A stretch of DNA of 50,231 nucleotides from JADHUC01 sp964617665 (GCA_964617665.1 CAZUAH010000032.1:1-50231); one strand, 5' to 3'; positions 9,189-19,024 are shown, counted from the stretch's first letter. Program-made: numbers and translations. The notes: a model not told the origin generated them from the letters alone.

Positions 9189-12002
9189 CTAGACGTTATC
9201 GAGAGCTTGTCGCAGATATGCACCCGTGATCGAATGGTCGTTTTGAGCAATCATCTCCGGCGGCCCTTCGGCGACCACTTGACCTCCTTCGTCCGCGGCT
9301 CCCGGTCCAAGGTCGATGATATAGTCGGCGGCTTTCATCATTTGCAGATTGTGTTCGATCACAATCAGCGAATGGCCAACGGCCAGCAGCGCTTCGCAGC
9401 AATCCAGCAGTTGAACGATGTCCGAAAAGTGCAGCCCCGTCGTCGGTTCGTCCAGTAGAAACAGAGTGCGATTGCGGCTGGCGGCGGACATGTAGGCGGC
9501 CAACTTCAGTCGTTGTGCCTCGCCCGACGACAATGTGGTTGCTGGCTGTCCGAGCCTTAGATAGTCCAAGCCGACGTCGATCAACTGCTTCAATTTGGCC
9601 TGTACTTTGGTCTGGCCGCGGAAGAACGAAAATGCTCCTCGCACGGTCATCTCCAGGACCTCCGCGATATTGCGGTTGCGATAGGTGACTTCCAGGATTT
9701 CCTTGCGATAACGCGATCCGCCACACTGGCTGCACTTCATGTACACGTCCGGCAGGAACTGCATGTCGATTTCCACGTAACCTTCGCCCTTGCACGCCTC
9801 GCAGCGGCCACCGTCGACGTTGAAACTGAAATGACCGGCTTTGTAATTGTGGGTACGGGCCTCGACTGTATCGGCAAACACCGCGCGGATCTGATCGAAC
9901 GCCTTGATATAGGTCACGGGATTCGAACGCGGCGAACGCCCGATGGGACTCTGGTCAACCAGCACCACGTCGTCGATTTGCCCGTCGCCGTACACGTCGT
10001 CACACGGGTACGGTTTGGGCGCATCCTTCCGTTTGCGACGACACAGGGCCTGGTACAGTGTGTCTTGCACCAGCGTGCTCTTGCCAGCGCCGCTGATGCC
10101 AGTCACCAGACACAGTAGACCCAACGGGAAGCTAACCGTGACGTTCTTCAGGTTGTTGCCTCGCGCCCCGGTCAATTTAATCCGCCCGTGTTTGGGCTCC
10201 CGACGGCTTTCGGGTGTGGCCATGCCGCGGCGACCACCAAGGTACTCGCCGGTCAGACTCACATCGGGATCCAGCATCTCGTCGGGCGTGCCCTGGAATA
10301 CGACTTCGCCGCCCCGGTCGCCGGCACCAGGGCCAATCTCGATTACTTCGTCCGCTCGCCGCAGCAACGTTTCTTCGTGTTCCGTGACGACGACCGTATT
10401 ACCGCGATCCCGCAGGCCAGCAATCGCATCCGTCAATTGGTCCACGTCTCGCGGATGTAGGCCGACCGAAGGCTCGTCCAACACGTACAGCATATTGACC
10501 AGACTGGAACCCAGAGCCGACGTCATAGCCACTCGCTGGGCTTCGCCGCCGCTGAGCGTGCGTAGTGTCCGATCGAGCGTCAGGTAGCCAAGCCCGACTT
10601 CGCATAGATAGCCTAGTCGCGATTCGACCTGCTCCAGCATCGTCCGACCCACTGTGCGATCCCAGTCCGTCAACTGGAGCGACTGGAAGAAGACCAATGC
10701 ATGCTGGATCTTCAGTTGGCAGATGTCGGCGATGTTCTTGCCACCCACCTTGCTAGCCAGAGCTTCGGCCCGCAGTCGACGGCCATCGCAGGTCGGGCAG
10801 GGGCTGTAGCTGCGCCAGCGACTAAGAAACACGCGGATGTGCATCTTGTATTTGCGACGCTCCAGCCAAGCGAAGAAGCCGCGCATCCCGCCGAAATCGC
10901 GTTCTGGCACGCCTTCGCGGATCAGACGCAGATGATCTTCGTTCAACTCGCGGAAAGGAATGTCGACGGGCAAATCGTAGTCGTCGGCCAGTTCGACCAA
11001 CTCCTCCAACTCGTGTGCATAGGCCGGCGTGTTCCAGGGTGCGATGGCCCCGTCACGGATGGTCTTTGAAGGATCCGGCACGACTAAGTCCATATCGACG
11101 TCGACGATGTCGCCGAAACCCTCGCACTGTGGACAGGCGCCCAACGGACTGTTGGAATCGTACAGCCTGGGTTCTGGCTCGGGGTACTCCAGTTCGCATT
11201 TCTCGCAGCGCAACGAAGTGCTGAAACCAATGCGCCGCCAATCGTGGCCATCGTCCTTCGTTATCAAGGCGTAACATGACCCGTGGCCCTTGGAAAAAGC
11301 GGTTTCCAGCGAATCTCGCAGTCGCTGGCTGCCAACACTACCGGCGGTCAGGCGATCGGCAACCACCAGAAGCGAATCCGATGCACCGTTGTCCGAAATC
11401 GCTTGAGTGATCGGCTCGGACGTCAGTTGAACGACTCTGTCCCCGACAATCACTCGAACAAACCCGTCCTCCTGCAATTCCGCAGCAACCGTTGCCGGAT
11501 CTTCCTCCTCGCGTAGCGGGCGCGGAAAAGCCAGCATGTACCGAGTCCCGTCGGGCAGTTCGCCCAGACGCTCGGCGGCGCTCTGTGGCGTGTCCTTCCG
11601 AACCTCGCAGCCACAGCCATTGCAGAACACGTGGCCGATTTTGGCAAACAGCAGACGCAGGTAGTCGATTGTCTCGGTGGCCGAACCGATCGTCGCGCGG
11701 TTGGATCGCGTCGTACTCTTGCGCGTTACGGCGATTGCCGGCGGGATGCCATCTATCCGCTCGGCCTCGGGCTTTTCCAGACGATCCAAGAACTGACGCG
11801 TGTAAGCCGAGAAGCTCTCGATATAACGCCGCTGGCCCTCCGCATAGAGGGTGTCCAAAGCCAGACTGGTCTTGCCGCTGCCGCTGACGCCGCAAACCAC
11901 GATCAGTTGACCGTGCGGGATATCCAGGTCGATCGACTTCAGATTGTGAACGCGTACTCCGCGCAACTGGATGGACTTGGCCGACAACGGGAGCCCCTTC
12001 AT
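9189..12002 (-). CDS. uvrA: Excinuclease ABC subunit UvrA
   Basis: Damage-recognition ATPase of nucleotide excision repair; it works as a dimer with UvrB on DNA. The 937-residue length equals canonical UvrA. Visible in order: Walker A GVSGSGKTS, the UvrB-binding domain (about 130-240), a zinc module CEKC..CPQC, ABC signature LSGGEAQR, Walker B LYVLDEPSVGLHPRD, second Walker A GISGAGKS, zinc module CEAC..CSQC, second signature LSSGEAQR, and Walker B LFLLDEPTTGLH. Oddities are T for S in the first Walker A, LSSGE instead of LSGGE in the second signature, and an unusual AIAVTRKSTTRSNRATIG after the first site. The last suggests a divergent UvrA lineage. Exonuclease III lies 76 bp upstream on the same strand. 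Confidence 0.95.
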   Translation of the reverse strand: MKGLPLSAKSIQLRGVRVHNLKSIDLDIPHGQLIVVCGVSGSGKTSLALDTLYAEGQRRYIESFSAYTRQFLDRLEKPEAERIDGIPPAIAVTRKSTTRSNRATIGSATETIDYLRLLFAKIGHVFCNGCGCEVRKDTPQSAAERLGELPDGTRYMLAFPRPLREEEDPATVAAELQEDGFVRVIVGDRVVQLTSEPITQAISDNGASDSLLVVADRLTAGSVGSQRLRDSLETAFSKGHGSCYALITKDDGHDWRRIGFSTSLRCEKCELEYPEPEPRLYDSNSPLGACPQCEGFGDIVDVDMDLVVPDPSKTIRDGAIAPWNTPAYAHELEELVELADDYDLPVDIPFRELNEDHLRLIREGVPERDFGGMRGFFAWLERRKYKMHIRVFLSRWRSYSPCPTCDGRRLRAEALASKVGGKNIADICQLKIQHALVFFQSLQLTDWDRTVGRTMLEQVESRLGYLCEVGLGYLTLDRTLRTLSGGEAQRVAMTSALGSSLVNMLYVLDEPSVGLHPRDVDQLTDAIAGLRDRGNTVVVTEHEETLLRRADEVIEIGPGAGDRGGEVVFQGTPDEMLDPDVSLTGEYLGGRRGMATPESRREPKHGRIKLTGARGNNLKNVTVSFPLGLLCLVTGISGAGKSTLVQDTLYQALCRRKRKDAPKPYPCDDVYGDGQIDDVVLVDQSPIGRSPRSNPVTYIKAFDQIRAVFADTVEARTHNYKAGHFSFNVDGGRCEACKGEGYVEIDMQFLPDVYMKCSQCGGSRYRKEILEVTYRNRNIAEVLEMTVRGAFSFFRGQTKVQAKLKQLIDVGLDYLRLGQPATTLSSGEAQRLKLAAYMSAASRNRTLFLLDEPTTGLHFSDIVQLLDCCEALLAVGHSLIVIEHNLQMMKAADYIIDLGPGAADEGGQVVAEGPPEMIAQNDHSITGAYLRQALDNV

Positions 12003-12078
12003 ATCGTCAAGGCACGCGCGTGCCTGATGACAACAATAGCCAAAGTGGAATCCCGTATCTTAGCGAGCGGTCGCCGGA

Positions 12079-12855
12079 TCAACCAGTGGAGATGTCGATC
12101 GTCACCGGCGCATGGTCCGACACTAGCAGGCCGCCTCGGCGGTAGATCGCGGCTTCCTTCCACAGCGCGGCGGCCGCGCCGTTTCCGAGCAGGTAGTCGA
12201 TTCGCCAGCCGCGATCCAGTTCGCGTGCCCGACCGCGATTCGACCACCACGAGTAAGGCCCGTCAATCTCGCCAAACTGCTCGCGGACGAAATCGGACCA
12301 ACCGGTCTTCAATAACCGACCAAACCACTTGCGTTCATGGGGCAGAAAGCCCGACGAGTTGGCGTTGCCCTTGGCGTAGAAGATGTCCCGTTCGGTGTGA
12401 GCAATGTTTAGATCGCCACCGATGATGCTGGCTTCGCCCTGGGCGGCCAGTCGTTTGGCCCATGGAAAGAAACGAGCCATCCACTCCTCTTTGTATTGCT
12501 GGCGTTCGGGACCGGACGAACCCGATGGAAGATAGACGCTCGCCAACTGCACGTCTTCGATGCGCACTCGCAAGACTCGGCCGTCAGGGTCTTTATCACG
12601 GTCGCCCAGCCCTACGCCCAAAACTTCCATGGGCAGCCGAGACCAGACGGCTGTGCCTGCGTAGCCTTTCTTCTGGGCAGGATGCCAGTGAACGTTCCAG
12701 CCGACCGGCTCGGCCCATCCGTCGGGCAATTGCTCGGGCAGGCAACGGATTTCCTGTAGGAGTAGCACATCCGGCGCCAATTGGGCCAAGCAATCGCCAA
12801 AGCCTTTCCTGATCGCCGCGCGCAGACCGTTAACATTCCAGGTTGTGATTCGCAT
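12079..12855 (-). CDS. xthA: Exodeoxyribonuclease III
   Basis: AP endonuclease/3'-exonuclease of base excision repair, endonuclease-exonuclease-phosphatase fold. The 258 residues are typical length. Motifs: TTWNVNGLRAA at the start, LLLQEIRC (catalytic Glu), GGDLNIAH (Asp-Asn pair), and RIDYLLGN plus VSDHAPVTIDI at the end (Asp-His catalytic dyad). The start ATG is at the exact family N-terminus (MRITTWN); no clear Shine-Dalgarno site. Directly upstream of uvrA, so two DNA-repair genes probably share a transcript. Confidence 0.95.
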   Translation of the reverse strand: MRITTWNVNGLRAAIRKGFGDCLAQLAPDVLLLQEIRCLPEQLPDGWAEPVGWNVHWHPAQKKGYAGTAVWSRLPMEVLGVGLGDRDKDPDGRVLRVRIEDVQLASVYLPSGSSGPERQQYKEEWMARFFPWAKRLAAQGEASIIGGDLNIAHTERDIFYAKGNANSSGFLPHERKWFGRLLKTGWSDFVREQFGEIDGPYSWWSNRGRARELDRGWRIDYLLGNGAAAALWKEAAIYRRGGLLVSDHAPVTIDISTG

Positions 12856-12914
12856 GGGCGAGTTATAGACGAAGGTTCGCTTTAGCGTAACCGGGCCAGT
12901 CGTTTCGCCGCGGA

Positions 12915-15707
12915 CTACTGCACTCGGAATGAACGCAGTTGGCAGGGATACATATCGAGTCTAATCTTGCCGTCGGCGGCACGGACCGGCTGGCCAGTAA
13001 CAGCGTCGGTCACCTCGCCTTCAGGCAGAGTCACGGTCACGTTTTGCTTGGCATGTAATGACGTGTTGATCACCGCGACCCACGTGCCGTGCTCTTCGGT
13101 GTCGATGCGGCGAACGAAGACTTCGTCGTCGTCGGCGTCCTTAATCAATTGACTCGGCAAGGCTGGCAGTGCCAAGTAATTGGCGTTGAAGTTCCGGACG
13201 TACTCAGGGAAACCGCGGCCGAAGTTGCAGCCGACCAAGTAGCCGATCATTGTCGGATCGCCATGAGCCATCGCATGAGCCTCGCCCATCATGCAGTAGG
13301 GGCCCGCTCGCTCGACGTCCGCAACGAAGTAGCCAAGAATGTTCTTGTCGGCTTTGTCGAACATCATGTTCTCGTTCAACGTGTAATGGCGAACGATGGC
13401 CAAACCGCTGGGCGTACGGTAGGCGTCGAACGTTTTTGGCGACGCGACGGTGTAGTTTCGATTGAACGCATGGGCAAGCATGATGCCGTCGACGCTCTTG
13501 TAGTTCTGCGGATCGTCGGCTGGTTGCGAATGGTGGACTTCCCAGTTGCCCCAGTTCAATCCAGGTGATGTGAGCGCTTCGTAGTACAGGTCGTCGTCGA
13601 CAACCTGTCCGACTGTCAGCGGTACCATTGGGCCACGATCGCCGGCCACGTGTTCCGGGCGCTGGAGAAGAGGCTTCCACAGATCGGGGCGGTCGGTCAC
13701 CATGCGCGGATCCCACGAGTTGAACGCTACGCCGGGCTCGCCGGGACAACCAGTGAATAACACCATCGCGTCGTCGATGCCGCCGGCGCGCAGATAGTCG
13801 CGCATGCCGGATAGGAAGTCTCGACGTTTGGTGCCCCACCACTCGATGTATTTTGCATATAACTGCGGATCCTCCTTCAGCGACTCTCGTGTGACAGGCT
13901 TGTTCTCGGCGGCTTCGGCCGAGAAACGCGCCAACGCCTTGTCCGAGAAACTGACGGGCATCTGCCCTCGCGGTCGAATCCATATGCCGGCAAACTTTGC
14001 CTTGCTCCGCAGGCGGGTCACCGTCAGTTCCAGCATCTTTTTGAAGTCTTCGTACATATCGGGGGCCGTGATGTCTGCATTGGCCGATTCGATCCAAGTT
14101 ATGTGCGTATAGGCGTCATCTCGCGTTAGCGGCCGGGCGCGACGCTGGTTGCCCAGACCTTTGTAGCCTTTGCTTCCGGAATATTCGTAGTAGGGCAACA
14201 CATCGAAGCCATAGCCGCCCATCAATTCGACGATTTCGGGCCACATGTGCTTGAGGCTATTGTCGTGGAATACCCAGTTGTTGCCGCCGTGGGGCGCCGA
14301 GTCCCAATGTTGGCAAGCCCCGAATTCCAGCAGGTCTTTGCTGTAGGTGTTCATGCCCAGAAACCGCATCAATTCGGCTTTGTGGCGGTACCAATCAATC
14401 GGGTCAACAATACCCGGCTGTTCGGTCTTGCGATCAAGAATTCCGTCGGCCATCTCTTCGCGCCAGAACAGTCGGCGGCGAGGCAGATCCTCGGGCGGTA
14501 GGTTCATGGGCTGAGCCAACTTGTCTGGATCGATGACCTCGAACAAACGTATGTGACTGACCGCTGCGCCTTTCGACATCGGTATATTCTTCGCCGAGAA
14601 CTGCGCGACCGAAACGTCGAAGCCATCTTCCGGCGCAAGCGGGCGTGGCTTGGCACCGCGGACGAGCCCCTTCTCGGGGAATCGGTCGTGCAAGCGGAAC
14701 ATCAGCGACCACGTTTCCCACTTGCCTGATAGCGGGACGTCGATCGACTCGGCTAGATTGTTGACGTACTTGGCGTGGAACGCATCGCCCAGAGCCAAGC
14801 CCGTGTGAAATCCACGCGAGGTCTCGTTGCCAGTGTTGATGATCACCATACTGCGCGGTGCGTCCTCGGGGTAATCGACTGCCAGCACGTACACCCCGCC
14901 GGGACGCAACAGCTTCATCTTGCCGATGCGGTAACTGAAGAATGCCGCCTCACCCTTGGTCGGCGGCAGCACGCGGGCCTTGCGTCCCAAGACCGTCTCG
15001 ACTTTGCTCACCGCGGCCGGAGATTCCGAGAAGCCACGGTCGGCGTCGTCGGTCGCGCAGACGATTTCATCCACCAAGGACAGCGTTCCATAAGGTGCCA
15101 TCTCGACCAGCGGCCGTTTGAGTGCCTCTTCGCGGGCCTTCTTCAGGGCCGCTTGGCGTTCGGCTTCTTGCCGAGCCGCCTCGGCTTTGCGTGCCAACAT
15201 CGCCTGGTACGCTTCGTCCGAGTATTCGTACACGGCGATTTCGGTGAAATTGGCGCCCGGCGTCTTTCGCGTGATCCGCAGATAGCGCGTGGTCACATCC
15301 AGTTTGACTTGCGCCCAGGCGAGGTAAGTTGCGCAGTCGTAAGTTGCCACCTCACGCCACTCGCCCGGCTTGCCAGCGCTGATTGCCACATCACCCTTTC
15401 CATTGGTGTCGTAGATCCAGATACTCGAGAGGTTCTTCTCCTCGCCAAGATCAAGATGTGCACTGAACGGAAACTGCTTCCAGTACTTCGAATTCAGCTC
15501 CCACGTCGTCTTCGGTTTGCCAGCCGGCGGTCCGATGATCTGCCGTTGTTCGTCGACCAAGCCGGACGGGTCACCGACGTCGGCCTCGTTGGTCAACATC
15601 GTCGGCTTCAATTCGACCCGCAATTCCTGGGCATATCCTTGGAATGTGAGGGCAACGGCGACAACAAACAGGATCGCGAACGCGTGTCTTTTGCGGTTGA
15701 GGTTCAT
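12915..15707 (-). CDS. Secreted protein with F5/8-like N-terminal domain and putative glycoside-hydrolase-like core
   Basis: A 930-residue protein with a signal peptide (MNLNRKRHAFAILFVVAVAL..QGYAQ); the start at 15707 is chosen because the upstream frame (to 15917) is non-family sequence. An N-terminal beta-rich module (about 50-160) resembles a discoidin/F5-8 type C domain (ITRKTPGANFTEIAVYEYS). A charged coiled segment (ARKAEAARQEAERQAALKKAREEA) follows. The large central part could be an (alpha/beta)8 barrel similar to glycoside hydrolases: GFDVLPYYEYSG, FAGIWIRPRGQMPVSF. The C-terminus is a beta domain (LPEGEVTDAVTGQPVRAADG) as found in the last domain of many carbohydrate enzymes. Family and catalytic residues were not identified. 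It follows HzsA-related copy 2 on the same strand, so the two may be functionally linked. Confidence 0.7.
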   Translation of the reverse strand: MNLNRKRHAFAILFVVAVALTFQGYAQELRVELKPTMLTNEADVGDPSGLVDEQRQIIGPPAGKPKTTWELNSKYWKQFPFSAHLDLGEEKNLSSIWIYDTNGKGDVAISAGKPGEWREVATYDCATYLAWAQVKLDVTTRYLRITRKTPGANFTEIAVYEYSDEAYQAMLARKAEAARQEAERQAALKKAREEALKRPLVEMAPYGTLSLVDEIVCATDDADRGFSESPAAVSKVETVLGRKARVLPPTKGEAAFFSYRIGKMKLLRPGGVYVLAVDYPEDAPRSMVIINTGNETSRGFHTGLALGDAFHAKYVNNLAESIDVPLSGKWETWSLMFRLHDRFPEKGLVRGAKPRPLAPEDGFDVSVAQFSAKNIPMSKGAAVSHIRLFEVIDPDKLAQPMNLPPEDLPRRRLFWREEMADGILDRKTEQPGIVDPIDWYRHKAELMRFLGMNTYSKDLLEFGACQHWDSAPHGGNNWVFHDNSLKHMWPEIVELMGGYGFDVLPYYEYSGSKGYKGLGNQRRARPLTRDDAYTHITWIESANADITAPDMYEDFKKMLELTVTRLRSKAKFAGIWIRPRGQMPVSFSDKALARFSAEAAENKPVTRESLKEDPQLYAKYIEWWGTKRRDFLSGMRDYLRAGGIDDAMVLFTGCPGEPGVAFNSWDPRMVTDRPDLWKPLLQRPEHVAGDRGPMVPLTVGQVVDDDLYYEALTSPGLNWGNWEVHHSQPADDPQNYKSVDGIMLAHAFNRNYTVASPKTFDAYRTPSGLAIVRHYTLNENMMFDKADKNILGYFVADVERAGPYCMMGEAHAMAHGDPTMIGYLVGCNFGRGFPEYVRNFNANYLALPALPSQLIKDADDDEVFVRRIDTEEHGTWVAVINTSLHAKQNVTVTLPEGEVTDAVTGQPVRAADGKIRLDMYPCQLRSFRVQ

Positions 15708-15797
15708 TGATCGTTTGATCCAAGCATACGGTGATCGGGAGATCTTCTGCGCTGTGTTTGCCTTGACGCTGTGAGAGGGAGTGAAAGACGGCCTGTT

Positions 15798-15823
15798 GTG
15801 TTGCGGTCTCACGACCGCAACAC
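15798..15823. repeat. Perfect 11-bp hairpin, possible dispersed repeat
   Basis: GTGTTGCGGTC at 15798-15808 and its exact reverse complement at 15813-15823 enclose a 4-base loop. It lies between the stop of HzsA-related gene 2 and the start of the next gene on the minus strand. No T-run follows, so an intrinsic terminator is not certain. The sequence CCTGTTGTGTTGCG at its 5' side occurs again at 36852-36865. Confidence 0.5.
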
Positions 15824-15904
15824 GCGTACGACCGTGGGCTGTCGAGGAATCAAGGCAGACCGACGGTTGGCCGATGGACCGACCCATAACGCGGTTTGGG
15901 AGCG

Positions 15905-18892
15905 TTATTGGTCGCAAATGAATACGAAATCCTCCATGTCGGCCCTTGGGCGCTCTTTCAGCAACTCGTGGATCGGCTCGAAGGTCTTGAGGATCTTCTG
16001 ATAGTCGGGGTCACCCTTAGACAGGAACACCGGCTGGCTGCATTTTTCCGTGCCGCCTGCCTTTTCCGAGAGCGGGGCCAGTAGGAAGTTGTTGTTCTCG
16101 GGTTTCATCACACGTGTGTAGAACTTGCGCGGTATGCCTTCCTGGTGACAGCTGGCACAGCGGCGCGAGTGGACTTCGCTTAGCGTAGCATCAAGATCCA
16201 GTGGCATCATCCTCCGGCTGCCGAGCCGGGCCTTGTGGTTCGACGACGAGGTGCCGTAGTACGGGATGTTCAGGTCCAGCCAGAGATAGACCCTCCGCCG
16301 GTCGTCATCCGGCACATCGACACGCGGGTTGCCGTCTTCGTCGGGGTGGCCGGTTCGGATGATTTCGGCCACCTTGCTCGCCGGGCTGCCCCACCGCCGA
16401 GGCGCAACGTCCAGCACATTGTGCCCTGCGCCGTTGATCGTCCAGATCCACTCGGTGTACGGACTCATTCCGCGGACCTTATCATGCTCGGGCCCCGACG
16501 GACTGCCATGCCGAATCCAGTTCCACTCGGCCTGTGTCCCAGTCCGGCCAAGAATGTCGTACGAGACGTTGAAGAAATCCGTCATGTCGCCGGTCAGATC
16601 CACGTTGCTCGGCTGTTCGCGCTCGTTGTGGCATTCGATGCAGTTCCGGTCGAATACGCCTTGAACAACTTCCTGATAACTGAACCCTTTGACGCCCCAA
16701 TCGGGCTTCTTCAACTCCTGGACCGAGCCGCGCATCGCAAGTTGTGTGCCGCTGGGCGTCGTGGCGGAATTCCGGTCGGCATGACATCCGACGCACCCTT
16801 GCACCTCGCCCGGCATCAGGTGCGTGAACGACCGCATGCGCTGCAGCGCCCGCCCCTCGGCGTCGAGTGCAAGGAAGTAGATCGGCACTTCCGACGGAAC
16901 TTTGAACGCGGCGCTGCCGTCCTCGTCCACATCAGCGAACCCCCAGAGCTTCTTCGGAGCATACGTGGCACCGCACGAGACCAACGGAAACTGGAACCCA
17001 AACACCGCGATGTTCCGCATACCGGGCCCATCCAGCCGCTCGTTATTCTGCGGTGTGTGCGTGCTCTTTTCGATCTCCTGCACGACCGCGATCTGTTTGA
17101 TCTCGCCGCGTTTCACGTCCGGCTCCAGGCCGTTGTAGACATCCTGCATGAACACCGTCGCCCACGCGCCCGAAACGCTACCGTCTTCCGGCAACATGGC
17201 AGTGTGGTCCATGACGGTTCCGGTCTGCACCGGCGGTCGCTTCGTCTCGTGGATTGGCATCGGGCAGTAGTATCCCATCCCGCCTTCCGGGAAGATCAGC
17301 GAGGTGGCATTTGCGTCAAAATCGCGGAGTTGGATCGTGCCGCCCTTGGAGACCAGGAACCGATTCTCGTTGATCGCCAGCGGCTTCTCGTAAGTACCGC
17401 CGATCCGGCAGTCCAACATCCCGTTCCCCCACGGCCCGCCGCCGAGTCGATGGGCGTAGATGTCGATCTCGGGTGTAAGATTGCGAACCGCCTCGGGAGC
17501 GTTGGCACCCTTCGAAGGATCAATCGCCACAATTCCGCCGCGGCACGAGCCATTATGGTTTGTCGCGGTGGCAAGCACTTGGTTCGTGCCCGGGACCGGC
17601 TGCGCATCCATGAATGTGCCCGGCGAGATGACGCGATTGCCATAGAAACCAGCCAGTTCGGTGCCATCGGGATTGATCGCCCAGAGACTCTGGATCGGAC
17701 ACGCGGCTCGATCAACATATTCCCAGCGAGTGTAGATGATCCGCCCGTCTTCGAGCGCCGATGGCGTGAAATCCATCAGGTAATTGGCCGAAAGCCGCTT
17801 CTGATTCGAACCGTCGCTGTCCATTCGGTACAAGACTGGCGAAGTTACCACGTAGCAGTAGGCGTACGCCGGCTTCCGGTCCGAGATGAACGCGATTCCG
17901 CCATCCGGCAGCCAGCACGGATCCAGATTGTTGTACGTGCCGTCAGTCAGTTGCTTCAGGCCGGTGCCGTCGATATTGATCTTGAAGAGATGGTAGTTGG
18001 CCTCTTCGTCCTCGTATCGAGAGATGTCTTCGATATGGGCCACAGGGTTCGATCCCACATGCCCGCCGCGCCGCAGGGCGAAGACCACTTCTTTACCATC
18101 GTACGACAGATCGGCCGTGGTGATCATGCCTTCGCCAGCATCGAAAATGCACTTCAGATTGCCGCCTTCTTCGTTCGGCGAGAAGACATACAGTCCGCCG
18201 CCGGGCCGAAATCCTTCGACATGATAGACGTAAACGTGCGAGATATTCAGCGGCTTGCGTTTCACCAGCAAGATATCATTGAACCCAAGCCTGCCGTCCA
18301 GCAATTCCCGCCGCAGTGCCAACGCCTCGGGCGTTTTCTCCTCGGGAGGAATCCGCAATTCGGCCAACTGCTTCGCGGTCACCGGTCGCGAATAGACGGC
18401 GATCTCGGCAGCACCCGGGTTTGGCGAATTGGGATGCACGGAAAGGAACTCGACGCGAATCGAGGTGACCTGCTGTTTCGGGAAGTTGATCATCTGCGGT
18501 CCACGACGATGCTCGAGCGTACCCTTCACCACCGGTTTGTCGGCGTCGTCTAGATAGACCTCGTAGTCCTTGAAGCATTCCAGCAGCGGGCTGGTTACGC
18601 GCGCGTAGTGGATGATCTGCGCCGCTTCGACCGGTTTGTCCCATCGAAACGTGAACTGCCCGTTTGGCGTTCCCTTGACCGCCCAATCACCGTCCTGCTG
18701 GAACTCGGACGGAACGACGCCGTTGATGGCCATTTCCGGACGATACTGATCGCTGAAGTGACTGCTCGCCGAGACTTTCGCTTTGGGAGCTAGATTCTCG
18801 GGCATTTCATCAGCCCGAGCCACGCCGCACGAGAAGACAACCAGAGCAGCAACGACCAGCACAAATGAGTAAGACCTGATAATGCTACGCAT
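15905..18892 (-). CDS. HzsA-related secreted protein with haem-binding motifs (copy 2)
   Basis: A 995-residue exported protein. The start at 18892 is supported by AAGGAGAGAAGG upstream and is directly followed by a signal peptide (SFVLVVAALVVFSCGVARA). An earlier ATG at 18946 would place 18 residues before it. A discoidin-like domain (about 30-160: KVSASSHFSDQYRPEMAINGV) precedes a propeller domain (DLSYDGKEVVFALRRGG, RIIYTRWEYVDRAA). The C-terminal part has three c-type haem motifs: CVGCH at 700-704, CIECH at 751-755, CASCH at 912-916. It shares domain order with the protein at 6003-8936 but has one more haem site. The likely location is periplasmic. Whether it performs redox chemistry is inferred only from the CxxCH motifs. 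Confidence 0.85.
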   Translation of the reverse strand: MRSIIRSYSFVLVVAALVVFSCGVARADEMPENLAPKAKVSASSHFSDQYRPEMAINGVVPSEFQQDGDWAVKGTPNGQFTFRWDKPVEAAQIIHYARVTSPLLECFKDYEVYLDDADKPVVKGTLEHRRGPQMINFPKQQVTSIRVEFLSVHPNSPNPGAAEIAVYSRPVTAKQLAELRIPPEEKTPEALALRRELLDGRLGFNDILLVKRKPLNISHVYVYHVEGFRPGGGLYVFSPNEEGGNLKCIFDAGEGMITTADLSYDGKEVVFALRRGGHVGSNPVAHIEDISRYEDEEANYHLFKINIDGTGLKQLTDGTYNNLDPCWLPDGGIAFISDRKPAYAYCYVVTSPVLYRMDSDGSNQKRLSANYLMDFTPSALEDGRIIYTRWEYVDRAACPIQSLWAINPDGTELAGFYGNRVISPGTFMDAQPVPGTNQVLATATNHNGSCRGGIVAIDPSKGANAPEAVRNLTPEIDIYAHRLGGGPWGNGMLDCRIGGTYEKPLAINENRFLVSKGGTIQLRDFDANATSLIFPEGGMGYYCPMPIHETKRPPVQTGTVMDHTAMLPEDGSVSGAWATVFMQDVYNGLEPDVKRGEIKQIAVVQEIEKSTHTPQNNERLDGPGMRNIAVFGFQFPLVSCGATYAPKKLWGFADVDEDGSAAFKVPSEVPIYFLALDAEGRALQRMRSFTHLMPGEVQGCVGCHADRNSATTPSGTQLAMRGSVQELKKPDWGVKGFSYQEVVQGVFDRNCIECHNEREQPSNVDLTGDMTDFFNVSYDILGRTGTQAEWNWIRHGSPSGPEHDKVRGMSPYTEWIWTINGAGHNVLDVAPRRWGSPASKVAEIIRTGHPDEDGNPRVDVPDDDRRRVYLWLDLNIPYYGTSSSNHKARLGSRRMMPLDLDATLSEVHSRRCASCHQEGIPRKFYTRVMKPENNNFLLAPLSEKAGGTEKCSQPVFLSKGDPDYQKILKTFEPIHELLKERPRADMEDFVFICDQ

Positions 18893-19024
18893 CCTTCTCT
18901 CCTTGATCGTAAAGATGGTACTCGCCATTGTCATATCAAAGCCCAAGTGTACTCCAGCCGGTTGGAGGCTTCCATACTAGTTGGCGAGAGCGCGTTGAAG
19001 AAACCTTCCTCTCCCACTGAGGTC

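Noticed and set aside
15708..15917. N-terminal extension of the 930-residue protein
   Set aside because: It precedes the signal peptide and includes the hairpin repeat at 15798-15823.
16235..18553. A 772-residue open frame on the plus strand
   Set aside because: It lies antisense to the HzsA-related gene with recognised haem motifs; its translation shows no domain and is explained by the third-position bias of the real gene.
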